From: Thalassobacillus devorans
GTDB lineage: Bacteria; Bacillota; Bacilli; Bacillales; Halobacillaceae
DNA length: 64,000 bases
NCBI RefSeq assembly: GCF_900176565.1
Contig: NZ_FXEH01000005.1
Location: forward strand, 62,001-126,000
Reading direction: 5' to 3'
Part shown: positions 8,941 through 18,225 of the stretch, piece after piece
How the letters are laid out: every line of letters begins with the position of its first letter
Position numbering within the stretch: position 1 is the stretch's first letter
Position numbers and translations under genes: made by a program
The notes under the pieces: generated by a model
What the model saw: only the letters and a program-made list of their open reading frames with translations
The model's database searches: none
Told to the model about the DNA's origin: nothing

Positions 8941-8941
8941 T

Positions 8942-9712
8942 TTATAAATGAGAGAACCAATCCTCAAGAGAAGCAATAGTATAAGTCGGCTGTTCTTCAT
9001 ATGCTTCCAAATCTTCTTTTGATGTGACGCCAGTGAAAACCATCAAAGTATCCAGGCTTGCATTCATCCCGGCTTTAATATCCGTGTGATAATTATCCCC
9101 GACCATTAAAACTTCTTTTTTGTCATACCCTAATGTTTGCATCGCCTGCTCCATAATGATGGGCTCGGGTTTCCCAATAAATTTAGGCTCGACTCCAGTG
9201 CTAACCGTTATAACAGACGTCAATGATCCGTTTCCTGGCAGCATGCCTCGCTCTGTCGGAATCGCTACATCGCCATTTGTAGAAAGGAAGACAGCACCAT
9301 TTCTCACATTCAAACAAGCGCTTGCCAATTTTTCATAAGTGATTCCTCGATCAATACCGATTACGACAAAATCGGCACCCTCATCCACTAGTTCCAGCCC
9401 TGATTCCTTTAATGCTGTCAATAATCCCTCTTCGCCAATTGCATATACTTTAGCACCTGGGTGCTGATCTTTGATATATTGAGCAGTAGCCATGCTCGTC
9501 GTGTATACTTGTTCTTTGGCAGCTGGTATATCCATGTGGTTCAGTTTATCTGCCACCTGCTCTGGTCTTCTTGATGAATTATTGGTTACAAAAAGATGAG
9601 GCAGCTTTTTTTCATTTAGTTTTTTAATAAAATCTGATGCAGCTTCAATTCGTTCTGTCCCCCGATACATGGTTCCATCCAAATCAATCAGATATGCTTG
9701 ATATTTTTTCAT
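8942..9712 (-). CDS. yutF: HAD superfamily IIA phosphatase (NagD-like, YutF)
   Basis: A 256-residue phosphatase of the NagD group, hydrolysing small phosphomonoesters (sugar phosphates or nucleotides). Motif I is LIDLDGTMY with the nucleophile Asp10 and acid/base Asp12; motif II TNNSS follows near residue 44; GKPEP carries the conserved Lys; motif IV is MVGDNYHTDI. Length matches Bacillus subtilis YutF. It is upstream of the convergent terminator shared with yutG. Confidence 0.92.
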   Translation of the reverse strand: MKKYQAYLIDLDGTMYRGTERIEAASDFIKKLNEKKLPHLFVTNNSSRRPEQVADKLNHMDIPAAKEQVYTTSMATAQYIKDQHPGAKVYAIGEEGLLTALKESGLELVDEGADFVVIGIDRGITYEKLASACLNVRNGAVFLSTNGDVAIPTERGMLPGNGSLTSVITVSTGVEPKFIGKPEPIIMEQAMQTLGYDKKEVLMVGDNYHTDIKAGMNASLDTLMVFTGVTSKEDLEAYEEQPTYTIASLEDWFSHL

Positions 9713-9740
9713 ACGTACACCTGCTTTCTATTGTTAACAG

Positions 9741-9770
9741 AAAAACTTCCCGCACCATACATGCGAGAAG
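9741..9770 (-). terminator. Terminator of the SufR-like gene
   Basis: CTTCTCGCA and TGCGGGAAG pair on the minus strand and are followed by TTTTTC, just after the stop of the regulator gene. Confidence 0.85.
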
Positions 9771-9773
9771 CTG

Positions 9774-10403
9774 TCATTCACTCTTATGGATGATTTGAAA
9801 AGCACAGCAGGCTTCCCCGCTTAACATGCTCTTCTCAGCCACTACTTTACTGTCTTCCAAAAGATTTGAAAAAACTTTCACTTCCTGACCACACATACCT
9901 TTATAGTTACGAGCGATATTCCAAATCGGACAATTATATTGCTTTAACGTATAAGTATGATCGTTCTTTTTTTCCAACTCTACCATATAACCATTCTGTT
10001 CTTGTATATGAGCCAGCTTTTCCACCCGTTGATGAAAATCTTCCTCGGGCATTTGGGTTTGGAGTTCTTTTTCCATCCGTCCTGCCCGTTGTTTTAACAA
10101 ATCGTACACCATAGATTTTCCATAGAGTGCTTCCATATCATTCAACAATTCCAATGAAAAGGATTCATAATGGCTTGTAAATGTATGCTGGCCTCTTTCG
10201 GTCAATTCATAATAATTCAACGGCCGGCCGACAGATTGTCGAACTTGTCTTGCCTGGACCAGTTTCTTTCTCTCAAGGTCATGAATATGCTTCCTTACAG
10301 CAATTTCAGAAATTCCAACTTCTTCGGCAAGCTCTGATATGGTAAGACTGTTATTCTTTTTTAATAAAAGTAACAGCGACTCTTTCGTAGAGGATTGCTT
10401 CAT
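9774..10403 (-). CDS. SufR-like winged-helix regulator with Fe-S-type cysteines
   Basis: About 209 residues. The N-terminal winged helix (SLTISELAEEVGISEIAVRKHI, then VGRPLNYYELTERG) is the DeoR/SufR type that recognises promoter DNA. The C-terminal half holds a C-x12-C pair (about Cys158 and Cys171) and a Cys-Cys pair (about 199-200). Cyanobacterial SufR has C-x12-C-x13-C-x14-C; here the first, second and fourth positions match, but the third is Ser. An Fe-S sensing repressor of cluster assembly genes is therefore likely, fitting the nearby yutM, yutI and yuzB. Start is ATG at 10403 behind GAGGTGATGGGTG; a GTG lies three bases upstream. Confidence 0.7.
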   Translation of the reverse strand: MKQSSTKESLLLLLKKNNSLTISELAEEVGISEIAVRKHIHDLERKKLVQARQVRQSVGRPLNYYELTERGQHTFTSHYESFSLELLNDMEALYGKSMVYDLLKQRAGRMEKELQTQMPEEDFHQRVEKLAHIQEQNGYMVELEKKNDHTYTLKQYNCPIWNIARNYKGMCGQEVKVFSNLLEDSKVVAEKSMLSGEACCAFQIIHKSE

Positions 10404-10490
10404 CACCCATCACCTCTTCTTTCTTTCATTATAAAGAAGAGAAAGAAGAGAGTAAATTTATAATCCCTATGTTATTAATATTGTCACAGT

Positions 10491-10928
10491 TTAGGAATTT
10501 GAAAATGCAGAGACAGGTCCTAGCTCTTCATCCAGGTATCTTCTGACGGACGACGGGAAGGTTTCAAGCACTTCCTGTGTGTTTTTCCAGCTCTTTTCGA
10601 TGACTGGATGTTCGATTTCCAAATAATCCTGAATCAGCATCTTGCGTAACCGGATGAAATTTTTGAATGGCTCCTGGTGAGATTCTGGTATGACTTTTTC
10701 ATCTGTAAGTATATCGATTATATCCTCATAGCTCCCTGGATCCCTCATAATAAACCCATCAATCATCATATTTCCGACATCAATCACCGCTTCAATCGTC
10801 ATATGCGTAATCCGCTCCAGGCTTAACTTCTCTAATAAAGACTCAAAGTCATGATTTTGGTATTCCTGCATCAGACCTTCCATGTAAAGCAAGGTACTTT
10901 CAATTTTTTTTCGATCGACAAAATACAT
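10491..10928 (-). CDS. yutE: YutE family protein (DUF86, HepT-like fold)
   Basis: A 145-residue protein very close to Bacillus subtilis YutE: MYFVDRKKIE at the start, the core GNMMIDGFIMRDPGSYEDI, and ELGPVSAF at the end. DUF86 proteins share the HEPN fold with HepT toxins, but the usual catalytic R-x4-H is not kept here (RKMLIQDY at the matching place has no His), and there is no antitoxin nucleotidyltransferase beside it. It is a conserved core gene of unknown role. The start is the ATG behind GGAGGTGGAGTT. Confidence 0.88.
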   Translation of the reverse strand: MYFVDRKKIESTLLYMEGLMQEYQNHDFESLLEKLSLERITHMTIEAVIDVGNMMIDGFIMRDPGSYEDIIDILTDEKVIPESHQEPFKNFIRLRKMLIQDYLEIEHPVIEKSWKNTQEVLETFPSSVRRYLDEELGPVSAFSNS

Positions 10929-11077
10929 AACTCCACCTCCATACAATTGCATCATAACCTAATTCTTTCATCATGATATCACATTTACATGCATAACAGG
11001 AAAAGGATGCATATTTACGGATTTGTGTAAACTCTGCTATCATATATAAGAACTTCATTGTATCGGAGGAGAAATGA

Positions 11078-12052
11078 TTGGATAGAGAACTCGCATTAGA
11101 ACTTGTACGTGTAACAGAAGCAGCTGCTATTGCCTCAGCTCAATGGATGGGCCGTGGCGATAAAATAAATGCAGATGATGCAGCTACATCAGCCATGAGA
11201 GCAATGTTCGATTCGGTTGCTATGGAAGGTGTCGTGGTTATCGGTGAAGGTGAATTAGATGAAGCACCAATGCTTTATATCGGAGAGGAACTCGGTAACA
11301 AGACCGGGCCTGCTGTTGATATTGCTGTCGATCCATTAGAAGGAACGAACATCGTTGCAAAAGGTCATAATAATGCCATGGCTGTCATTGCAGCAGCAGA
11401 ACGAGGCGCCTTGCTTCATGCTCCTGACATGTATATGGAAAAAATCGCAGTCGGTAAAAACGCCAAAGGGCTAATCCATCTGGATGATCCGATCGAACGA
11501 ACGATCGACATTGTCGCTCGTGCCAACAATAAACGTGTAAGAGACCTGACTGTAATCATTCAGGAACGTGACCGCCACGAGGACCTTATCCAACGAGTCA
11601 TCAAAAAAGGTGCCCGAGTAAAACTGTTTGGTGACGGAGATGTAGGAGCTTCCATCGCCACTTGTTTAAGTCACACTGGTGTCGATCTGTTTGTTGGTAC
11701 TGGAGGCGCTCCTGAAGGTGTCATTTCAGCCGCAGCGATTAAGAGCCTTGAAGGGGATATGCAAGCCCGTCTGCTTCCACAAAATGAAGCAGAAGCTGAA
11801 CGCTGTAAGTCCATGGGGTTGGATGACCCAAATCAATTGTTAACGATGGACGATTTAGTAAAAAGTGATGATGCTATTTTTGCTGCAACAGGAGTAACAG
11901 AGGGAGAACTGTTGAATGGAGTTAAATTTCTCGGGGGCGATTTAACCGAAACAGATTCGATTGTCATGCGGGCGAAAACGAAAACCGTACGATTTGTGAA
12001 AGCTCATCACCATCTTGCCCATAAACCTCATCTCGTAATGAATGAAGAATAA
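11078..12052 (+). CDS. glpX: Class II fructose-1,6-bisphosphatase
   Basis: A 324-residue GlpX-type enzyme hydrolysing fructose 1,6-bisphosphate in gluconeogenesis. Metal-binding motifs are visible: [21 protein letters not shown] and VDPLEGTN, with [10 protein letters not shown] and GTGGAPEGV further on, all diagnostic of the family. It starts with TTG seven bases after GGAGGA; the overlapping ATG is in another frame and stops at once. It is followed 13 bases later by the DUF3055 gene, so the two are probably co-transcribed. Confidence 0.95.
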   Translation: MDRELALELVRVTEAAAIASAQWMGRGDKINADDAATSAMRAMFDSVAMEGVVVIGEGELDEAPMLYIGEELGNKTGPAVDIAVDPLEGTNIVAKGHNNAMAVIAAAERGALLHAPDMYMEKIAVGKNAKGLIHLDDPIERTIDIVARANNKRVRDLTVIIQERDRHEDLIQRVIKKGARVKLFGDGDVGASIATCLSHTGVDLFVGTGGAPEGVISAAAIKSLEGDMQARLLPQNEAEAERCKSMGLDDPNQLLTMDDLVKSDDAIFAATGVTEGELLNGVKFLGGDLTETDSIVMRAKTKTVRFVKAHHHLAHKPHLVMNEE

Positions 12053-12065
12053 GGAGGTACTTAAT

Positions 12066-12335
12066 ATGGAAGAGGAACGTTTCTTTCTCTATGATGAAAA
12101 AGAAAAAAGCGACACCCGATTTGTAAGCTTCATGGGAGAAACCCACCGACATGATCTGGCTCTGGTGAAGACCAGTCGTTATTATGGCAAGACTTTAGTG
12201 CTTGACATCCAAGGCACTCGTTTTGCCATTATCGGCCACGATGATATCGAAGAACCTGGGTACCTGGAACATGCTTTTAATTTAAACGAGATAGATGCTG
12301 AGGAACTTAGGGAGTTCTTACGAGAAGCTATTTAA
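12066..12335 (+). CDS. DUF3055 family protein
   Basis: An 89-residue small cytoplasmic protein with the DUF3055 layout: RFVSFMGETHRHDLALVKTS, then YGKTLVLDIQ and GHDDIEEPGYLEHAF. The family occurs in Bacillaceae and staphylococci without an assigned function. It begins at the ATG after a strong AAGGAGGT, 13 bases after glpX, and ends at a bidirectional terminator. Confidence 0.82.
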   Translation: MEEERFFLYDEKEKSDTRFVSFMGETHRHDLALVKTSRYYGKTLVLDIQGTRFAIIGHDDIEEPGYLEHAFNLNEIDAEELREFLREAI

Positions 12336-12341
12336 ATCATA

Positions 12342-12386
12342 AAAAAGCAATCCTTCCCGATGATTTGGGAAGGATTGCTTTTTTTA
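12342..12386. terminator. Bidirectional terminator between the DUF3055 gene and yutD
   Basis: AAGCAATCCTTCCC and GGGAAGGATTGCTT form a perfect stem flanked by A and T runs, for the convergent genes on either side. Confidence 0.95.
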
Positions 12387-12656
12387 ATCAATTTTCTTCA
12401 ATAAAAAATAGGCACAGCCAAAATTACAATACTCATATAAATAATCTTCTAAGGTACTGATTTTGGTATCAAAGGCAGCCTTAGGATTCTGATCATCGTA
12501 AAATCCCCGCAAGCGAAGCTGACCATACCCCCAGTCGCCCACAATATAATCATACTTGCTCAGAATATCACTAAACCGCTGCTCCAACGCTTCTGCTTGA
12601 TACCCATTTCTATAATCTTTTACGATCTCATACTTCTTGCCAAACAATTCAATCAT
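12384..12656 (-). CDS. yutD: YutD family protein (DUF1027)
   Basis: A 90-residue YutD-like protein. The conserved VGDWGYGQLRLRGFYDD block and the C-terminal YLYEYCNFGCAYFLLKK with a Cys pair are family hallmarks. Function is unknown; the family is widespread in Bacilli. The start is the ATG preceded by AGAGGTGATGGTA; an ATG nine bases upstream overlaps the ribosome site. Confidence 0.87.
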   Translation of the reverse strand: MIELFGKKYEIVKDYRNGYQAEALEQRFSDILSKYDYIVGDWGYGQLRLRGFYDDQNPKAAFDTKISTLEDYLYEYCNFGCAYFLLKKID

Positions 12657-12791
12657 TACCATCACCTCTTACAGTAACTAAATTTTATCATACTTGACGG
12701 CAGGTAGTCACAAAATATTTATTTCGTATGTATTCTCCGGTTTCGACAAAAATAATGGAAAGGGGAGAATTGATATTAAGGAGGTATTTTA

Positions 12792-13439
12792 ATGCGATAT
12801 ACGTTTGCAGCTTCTATCCTGATGAGTGGGATATTGTTAGCCGGGTGTACCGCTAAAGAAGAGGAAAGTACAATGGAACGTTACGGAGACCAGAACCAGG
12901 ACCGTGGTGCTTTAAACGGAAATGCTATGGATAATTATCAGGATCCAATCGATCAGGATGGCGACGGGGATTTGAATGATCAATTAGGCTATGTGCGTTA
13001 TGACAAGAGCCAGATAGACCCTGAAGGTGATTATCGTATCGAAATAAACCGGGAAGAAACCGCCGATATGATTACTAAAATGGTTCTCACCATGGATGCC
13101 ATCAATGATGCAGGTACATTAGTTACCGATGATGAGGTTCTTGTAGCCTATAAGAAAGCCGACGATGCAGACAGGAACCAGGCGGCTGATATGGTGAAGA
13201 AAACAGTACTGTCACTGGTGCCGCGTTATTATGAAGTGTATGTTTCAGACCAGGAAAGTTCGTTTAAGGATATTCAAAGCTTAAGCAATACCAATATTTC
13301 GGATGAAAATTACGATAATGTACTTGAGAATGTGATTACCCGGATGCGGGAGGCCCCTCAAGGAGAAGACACGTACAATGATGAAACAAGATCAACCAAA
13401 GACCCACGTGACTCTACTGCTGAAGATATGAATCGATGA
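12792..13439 (+). CDS. yutC: Sporulation lipoprotein of the YhcN/YlaJ family (YutC)
   Basis: A 215-residue lipoprotein with signal peptide and lipobox LLAGC (Cys at about residue 19). Residues about 75-190 form the YhcN/YlaJ domain: INREETADMITKMV, then DDEVLVAYKK and ADMVKKTVLSLVPRYYEVYVS. Members are found in spore membranes and affect germination. The position beside lytH matches yutC of Bacillus subtilis. It has a strong AAGGAGGT ribosome site. Confidence 0.82.
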   Translation: MRYTFAASILMSGILLAGCTAKEEESTMERYGDQNQDRGALNGNAMDNYQDPIDQDGDGDLNDQLGYVRYDKSQIDPEGDYRIEINREETADMITKMVLTMDAINDAGTLVTDDEVLVAYKKADDADRNQAADMVKKTVLSLVPRYYEVYVSDQESSFKDIQSLSNTNISDENYDNVLENVITRMREAPQGEDTYNDETRSTKDPRDSTAEDMNR

Positions 13440-13562
13440 CTATCTGACAGGAAAGTAACCTTACACTTTCCTGTCTTTTTTAAACTTTCACTAAATTTTC
13501 CATTAATAGTTGCGGCCTGCCTTTCATAAGCTAAGGTCATCAATTGGTTGGAGTGACGTATT

Positions 13563-14552
13563 ATGAAACGAATTTGGATACTTCTCTTCCTCACACTTAT
13601 ACTAACAGGGGCAATTTTCCCTACTGTTACGTATGGAGCAGAGAAAAGTGAAGAAGAAATAAAAAAAGAAGAAAACCAGACCCGTATGGACTTATATAAA
13701 AAGACAGAAGCTACTACATTAATCCCGTGGTATTATTTAGCAGCGGTCGATCAGTTTGAACGCCAGATACATGAAGACTTTCCTGAGGAAAGAGTTACTG
13801 CTATTCAACCTGACCGGCTATTTTGGAACGGATTGGACAACCCGGATTCATCCGATCAGCAGTCCCCTTCTATAACAAAAATGTTTAATGGATGGGGAGA
13901 TGATGGTAATGGAGATGAAGTAGCGGATAAGAACAATGATGAAGATGTACTTTACAGTATCGCTTCCTATCTCTCTTCATTTGGGCATAATCCAGACGAT
14001 ATCAAAATTGCATTATGGAAATATTATAAACGGGATCTTACCGTACAGACAATTATAAACAATGCGCGTGTATTTAAGCATTTTGGCACCATCCATCTGA
14101 CAGACCGAGACTTCCCCCTCCCTCTTAGCGCAAATTATAGTTATAGAAGTACATGGGGGGATGCGAGAGGTTTTGGAGGAAGAAGAATTCATGAAGGAAC
14201 AGATATATTCGCCAATTATGGTGTTCAGGTACGTTCCACCACTTACGGCGTGATTGAAATGAAAGGCTGGAACAGATATGGAGGATGGAGAATCGGGATC
14301 CGTGATATCTTCAACATATATCACTATTACGCTCATTTAAACGGGTTTGAAGATGGAGTAAAAGTTGGAGATGTGGTAAAACCCGGTGATGTCATAGGTT
14401 CGGTCGGTGCTACCGGTTATGGGCCACCAGGAACCTCCGGGAAATTCCCACCTCACTTACACTATGGCATGTACAAAGATAATGGATACAGTGAATGGTC
14501 TTTTGATCCGTACCCTTATTTAAGAAGATGGGAGCGAATGGCAAGAGATTAA
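13563..14552 (+). CDS. lytH: Sporulation L-Ala--D-Glu endopeptidase LytH (M23 peptidase)
   Basis: A 329-residue secreted zinc peptidase that trims side chains of spore cortex peptidoglycan. A signal peptide (about residues 1-25) is followed by a family-specific N-terminal region (TLIPWYYLAAVDQFE). The M23 domain occupies about residues 190-320: RRIHEGTDIFANYG supplies the first zinc His and Asp, and FPPHLHYGMY the HxH pair. Length equals that of Bacillus subtilis LytH (about 326). Expression in the mother cell is expected from the family; I did not identify a sigma-K promoter. Confidence 0.92.
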   Translation: MKRIWILLFLTLILTGAIFPTVTYGAEKSEEEIKKEENQTRMDLYKKTEATTLIPWYYLAAVDQFERQIHEDFPEERVTAIQPDRLFWNGLDNPDSSDQQSPSITKMFNGWGDDGNGDEVADKNNDEDVLYSIASYLSSFGHNPDDIKIALWKYYKRDLTVQTIINNARVFKHFGTIHLTDRDFPLPLSANYSYRSTWGDARGFGGRRIHEGTDIFANYGVQVRSTTYGVIEMKGWNRYGGWRIGIRDIFNIYHYYAHLNGFEDGVKVGDVVKPGDVIGSVGATGYGPPGTSGKFPPHLHYGMYKDNGYSEWSFDPYPYLRRWERMARD

Positions 14553-14560
14553 AGATAAAT

Positions 14561-14593
14561 TAAAAGCGTCGTACTGCTGAGAGTACGACGCTT
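14561..14593. terminator. Terminator between lytH and the metS-like gene
   Basis: AAGCGTCGTACT and AGTACGACGCTT are a perfect inverted repeat. The T-tail is on the minus-strand side, so it mainly ends the transporter operon, but it also follows lytH. Confidence 0.85.
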
Positions 14594-14599
14594 ACTCAA

Positions 14600-14704
14600 T
14601 TATTGTTGTTTAGACTTCCGGACAGCATTCGTAATACTCGCTGTCAGACCTCCCCATATCACGACCATTCCAATAACCATCATGAAAATTGCACTTCCTG
14701 TCAT
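14600..14704 (-). CDS. metS: MetS-type small subunit of an NSS transporter
   Basis: A 34-residue membrane peptide starting MTGSAIFMMVIGMVVIWGG, one transmembrane span with a short basic tail (NAVRKSKQQ). This is the pattern of the MetS family, required partners of NSS-type methionine/alanine importers such as MetP in Corynebacterium. The start follows GAGGAGGTCATTTAAT and lies one base after the end of the transporter gene, so the two are translationally linked. It is small enough to be missed by gene callers. Confidence 0.85.
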   Translation of the reverse strand: MTGSAIFMMVIGMVVIWGGLTASITNAVRKSKQQ

Positions 14705-14705
14705 A

Positions 14706-16241
14706 TTAAATGACCTCCTCTTTGGAGTGTTTTTCTTCTGACAAAGCACTCGAATGCCAACGTTTAAAGGAGAGCAAGATGCCAATTACCAGGGCACCTG
14801 CCGCTACTGACCATCCACCAAATGTAATGAAGGCATCTGTATATCCTTCATAGTTTCCTGTTTCAGTATCAAACTCTTTTAAAATATTTTGCTTAAACAA
14901 ATCAAACATCATATAACCGAGCACGATCGGTGTAATAATTCCTAAGCTAACTTTCCACCAGCTGCCTAGGCGGATATCTGATATAGCGTTCGCATGATCC
15001 TGAAAATCGGTAAGCTTGCGAAGGAACCATGCAATAATAACTACTTCAACCAACCCTACAAACGCTACACCAAATTGGTTGATGAAATAGTCTGCGGCAT
15101 CGAGGAAGAATAATCCACCCTGGGTAGCAAACAGGATAGAAATAAGAGCCGCTAAGCCACCACCAATTCCTACAGCGGCAGTACGGGAAATTCCAAGTTT
15201 TTCTTTTAGCCCGGCAATATAAGTCTCTGAAATTGAAATTAATGAGGAGAGACCAGCCAAAACTAATGACAAGAAGAATAAGAAACCAAATAATCCATTG
15301 AGAGCAGGCAACTCGTTAATAATTTGTGGAAAGACTACAAATGCAAGACCTACGCCGCCACTTACTACTTCAGAGACACCAACTCCACTTTGCTGTGCCA
15401 TGAAACCAAGTGCACCGAAGACACCAATACCTGCAAGCAATTCAAAACTTGAGTTACCAAATCCGGTAATGAAGGCATTATTCGTAATATCCGATTTCTT
15501 AGGCAGATAGCTCGAATACGTAATCATGATGGCAAAGGCAATCGATAAACTGAAGAAAATCTGCCCATACGCGGCTACCCATACACTACCATTTGTTATT
15601 GTTTCAAAGTTAGGCGCAAAGAATGTCTGCAGGCCTTCTGCTGCACCAGGAAGCGTGATTGCTCGTAGTACAATGATAAGGAATAAGACAATAAGGGTAG
15701 GAATGAAAATTTTGTTAGCCATTTCAATACCTTTCTTAACCCCTTTGAACAATACTCCAAGAGCAATCAGCCATACGATAAGAAGCGGGAAAAAGACTCC
15801 AGGTACAAGGCTTCCTGTTTGACCAGGATCTACGGATAAGTTCAAATAATCACTAAACAAGAAAGCCTCTGTATCTTGTCCCCAGCTTAAATTAAATGCG
15901 AAGAAACTGTAAGAAATAGCCCAGGCGATAATTACTGCGTAGTAGGTTGATATCACAAAGGATACCAGCACAGCCCACCAGCCAAGCCACTCTGTTTTCT
16001 TGTTCATTCGGAAAAATGAAAGCGGAGCTGAACCACGATATTTATGACCAATGGTAAATTCCATAATCAACAAAGGAATACCAGCGGTCAGTAAAGCAAA
16101 TAAATAAGGAATAAAGAATGCTCCTCCACCATTCTCATAAGCTACTGCAGGGAATCGCCAAATATTACCCAATCCAATTGCAGAACCCATAGCTGCCAGA
16201 ATAAAACCAGCCCGAGTTCCCCACTGTGAACGTTTTTCCAT
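14706..16241 (-). CDS. Sodium-dependent amino acid transporter, NSS family
   Basis: A 511-residue sodium:neurotransmitter symporter family protein with about 12 membrane spans. The N-terminal signature RAGFILAAMGSAIGLGNIWR forms the sodium and substrate site of LeuT-like transporters; NGGGAFFIPYL follows. The adjacent metS-like gene suggests a MetP-type importer of methionine and perhaps alanine. Relatives in Bacillus subtilis are YhdH and YocR. The start has a good ribosome site (AAAGGGAGG). The substrate remains an inference from the partner subunit. Confidence 0.88.
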   Translation of the reverse strand: MEKRSQWGTRAGFILAAMGSAIGLGNIWRFPAVAYENGGGAFFIPYLFALLTAGIPLLIMEFTIGHKYRGSAPLSFFRMNKKTEWLGWWAVLVSFVISTYYAVIIAWAISYSFFAFNLSWGQDTEAFLFSDYLNLSVDPGQTGSLVPGVFFPLLIVWLIALGVLFKGVKKGIEMANKIFIPTLIVLFLIIVLRAITLPGAAEGLQTFFAPNFETITNGSVWVAAYGQIFFSLSIAFAIMITYSSYLPKKSDITNNAFITGFGNSSFELLAGIGVFGALGFMAQQSGVGVSEVVSGGVGLAFVVFPQIINELPALNGLFGFLFFLSLVLAGLSSLISISETYIAGLKEKLGISRTAAVGIGGGLAALISILFATQGGLFFLDAADYFINQFGVAFVGLVEVVIIAWFLRKLTDFQDHANAISDIRLGSWWKVSLGIITPIVLGYMMFDLFKQNILKEFDTETGNYEGYTDAFITFGGWSVAAGALVIGILLSFKRWHSSALSEEKHSKEEVI

Positions 16242-16432
16242 TTTTGCAAGACCTCCCTTTTGTTTTGATTCTCCCTCACTCTTCTATTATGCTTGTATCT
16301 AAGAGAGAATGTTATAAAAATTCACTTTTTTCAGATAATTCGCATTATCTGCTTGTATTATACCGTGACCAAAGAAGGGTGTCAAAGAAATATTATATTA
16401 TTCAGATTTTCCTATCACAGGAAAATAAATGC

Positions 16433-16468
16433 AAAAGAAGCGCGTCATGACTTTGACGCGCTTCTTTC
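16433..16468 (-). terminator. Terminator of the NhaC-family transporter gene
   Basis: AAAGAAGCGCGTCA and TGACGCGCTTCTTT pair perfectly just downstream of the stop codon. Confidence 0.9.
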
Positions 16469-16471
16469 CTG

Positions 16472-18055
16472 TTATTGTTTATTTACTTTAAATGATGGTG
16501 AAATCAAATGAATCAAAAGACCTATGACAGCTACAATTACTAATGTCAAAATCAATGGAAGCAGAACTTGACCGCTGAATCCTAACACTAGATAACCAAT
16601 ACCTGCTGCGGAAGCAGCAATCAATGCATAAGGAAGCTGGGTGAGTACATGATCGATATGGTTAGAACCAGCACCGGTCGAGGATAATATGGTCGTGTCA
16701 GATATCGGAGAACAATGATCTCCAAATACAGCCCCTGCCAGCACTGCTGATAATGCTGGTAGTATCAGGCTTACATCTGATATTGCAGCAATTTCACCGG
16801 CTATTGGCAGCATGATTCCGAATGTTCCCCAGGAAGTACCAGTTCCAAGGGCCATGAAGCCCGATACCAAGAAAATCAAAAATGGCAGATATGCAGGACT
16901 TATGGAAGCTTTTTCCACAAGGCCAGCTAAATATTCACCTGTAGCCAATTGATCGATAACGGAACCGATGATCCAGGCAAAAACTAAAATATAAATAGCT
17001 GGAAGCATAGCTTTTGTCCCTTCCCAAAGCACATTACCCATGTGCGATTTCGGAGCCGGCTGAAGCCCATAGAAAATTGCCGCAGTAATGACTGACAGTA
17101 ATCCTCCTGTGAATAATGAGATATTCACATTCGTATTTTCAAAAATGGCCAACAAGGTGGCCGTTCCCTCTGTATTTTGAATACCTGTAACTACCATGGC
17201 CCCTATGGTTCCGATAATCAACACAGCAATCGGAATTAATAAATGATATATTCTCCCGTTATTATGCGGCTTGAATTCATCATTCAGATCTCCCGGGATA
17301 TCCCCGCGTGATGGGTCAGTTACTTCTCCTGTTTCCAATGCTCTTTTTTCATGTTTTCTCATCGGGCCAATATCAAGCTTCATATATGCTGCCATGAACA
17401 CTAATAATAAAGCAGCAAATACGTAAAGGTTGGCAGGTATCATTTTAACGAAAGCTTCCAGAGGCTGAAAGTCAGATATTTCATTCGCCACGAGAATACT
17501 GCCGATTGTACCAATGATGTAAGCGCCCCAACTGGAAATGGGGGAGATAACTGTAACCGGAGCAGATGTAGAATCGATGAAATATGCAAGTTTGGCCCGT
17601 GATATTTTATACCGGTCCGTTAATGGACGAGCTACCTGTCCCACTGCCAAAGCATTGAAGTAGTCATCAATGAAAATGATGATTCCCAAATATGCCGGTA
17701 CCGCCTGTGCACCCGTGCGAGTTTTAATACGATTGATGGCCCATTCACCAAATGCCTTGCTGCCCCCAGAGGCTGTCATGAAAGCAGTCGCCATCCCTAG
17801 CAGGATTAAGAATAAGAACAGATAAATATTGCCCATATTCCATCCTTCCAATGATAAAAGATTTGTTGTGCCGGCAATGAATATTTCATAGAACATCGTC
17901 CAAATTGCTGCCATCGTATCAATAACATTAAAATTATAAAGAAGCAAAGCACCTATAACGATTCCGATGCCCAGAGACAAGATAACCTTGCGTGTAACAA
18001 TAACCAATATAAGCATTAAAATTGCAGGTATCAAAGAGTAGATTGTACCTTCCAT
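16472..18055 (-). CDS. NhaC-family transporter under lysine riboswitch control, probable lysine transporter
   Basis: A 527-residue NhaC-superfamily membrane protein with about 11-12 spans. IIFIDDYFNALAVG and VFGDHCSPISDTTILSS carry the conserved acidic residues of the ion-coupling core. By homology alone it would be called a Na+/H+ antiporter. Its leader, however, contains a lysine riboswitch and terminator, and comparative work on the LYS element assigned such NhaC-like genes to lysine uptake (named lysW or yvsH). I therefore infer a lysine transporter. The start follows AGGGGAACTAGC. It is monocistronic between two terminators. Confidence 0.85.
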   Translation of the reverse strand: MEGTIYSLIPAILMLILVIVTRKVILSLGIGIVIGALLLYNFNVIDTMAAIWTMFYEIFIAGTTNLLSLEGWNMGNIYLFLFLILLGMATAFMTASGGSKAFGEWAINRIKTRTGAQAVPAYLGIIIFIDDYFNALAVGQVARPLTDRYKISRAKLAYFIDSTSAPVTVISPISSWGAYIIGTIGSILVANEISDFQPLEAFVKMIPANLYVFAALLLVFMAAYMKLDIGPMRKHEKRALETGEVTDPSRGDIPGDLNDEFKPHNNGRIYHLLIPIAVLIIGTIGAMVVTGIQNTEGTATLLAIFENTNVNISLFTGGLLSVITAAIFYGLQPAPKSHMGNVLWEGTKAMLPAIYILVFAWIIGSVIDQLATGEYLAGLVEKASISPAYLPFLIFLVSGFMALGTGTSWGTFGIMLPIAGEIAAISDVSLILPALSAVLAGAVFGDHCSPISDTTILSSTGAGSNHIDHVLTQLPYALIAASAAGIGYLVLGFSGQVLLPLILTLVIVAVIGLLIHLISPSFKVNKQ

Positions 18056-18155
18056 GCTAGTTCCCCTCCATATCTGTGATTCTTAAGGTAGTCACATTCA
18101 TTTGAATGTGGGGATGCCATGGGTATGTGGATATACTACTGGGGTAAATGAGGAA

Positions 18156-18200
18156 TAAAAAAAGAACAATGAAAGAAAAATAATCCTTCATTGCTCTTTG
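18156..18200 (-). terminator. Riboswitch expression platform (transcription terminator)
   Basis: On the minus strand AGAGCAATGAA and TTCATTGTTCT pair around a T-rich loop and are followed by TTTTTTTA. It lies between the lysine aptamer and the transporter start, the expected place for lysine-dependent termination. Confidence 0.85.
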
Positions 18201-18225
18201 ACAGCAAGTTTGATTATCCTTCATT

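Noticed and set aside
10491-10928. YutE as a HepT toxin of a toxin-antitoxin pair
   Set aside because: No MntA-type nucleotidyltransferase gene adjoins it and the R-x4-H catalytic motif is not kept; it is a conserved core gene.
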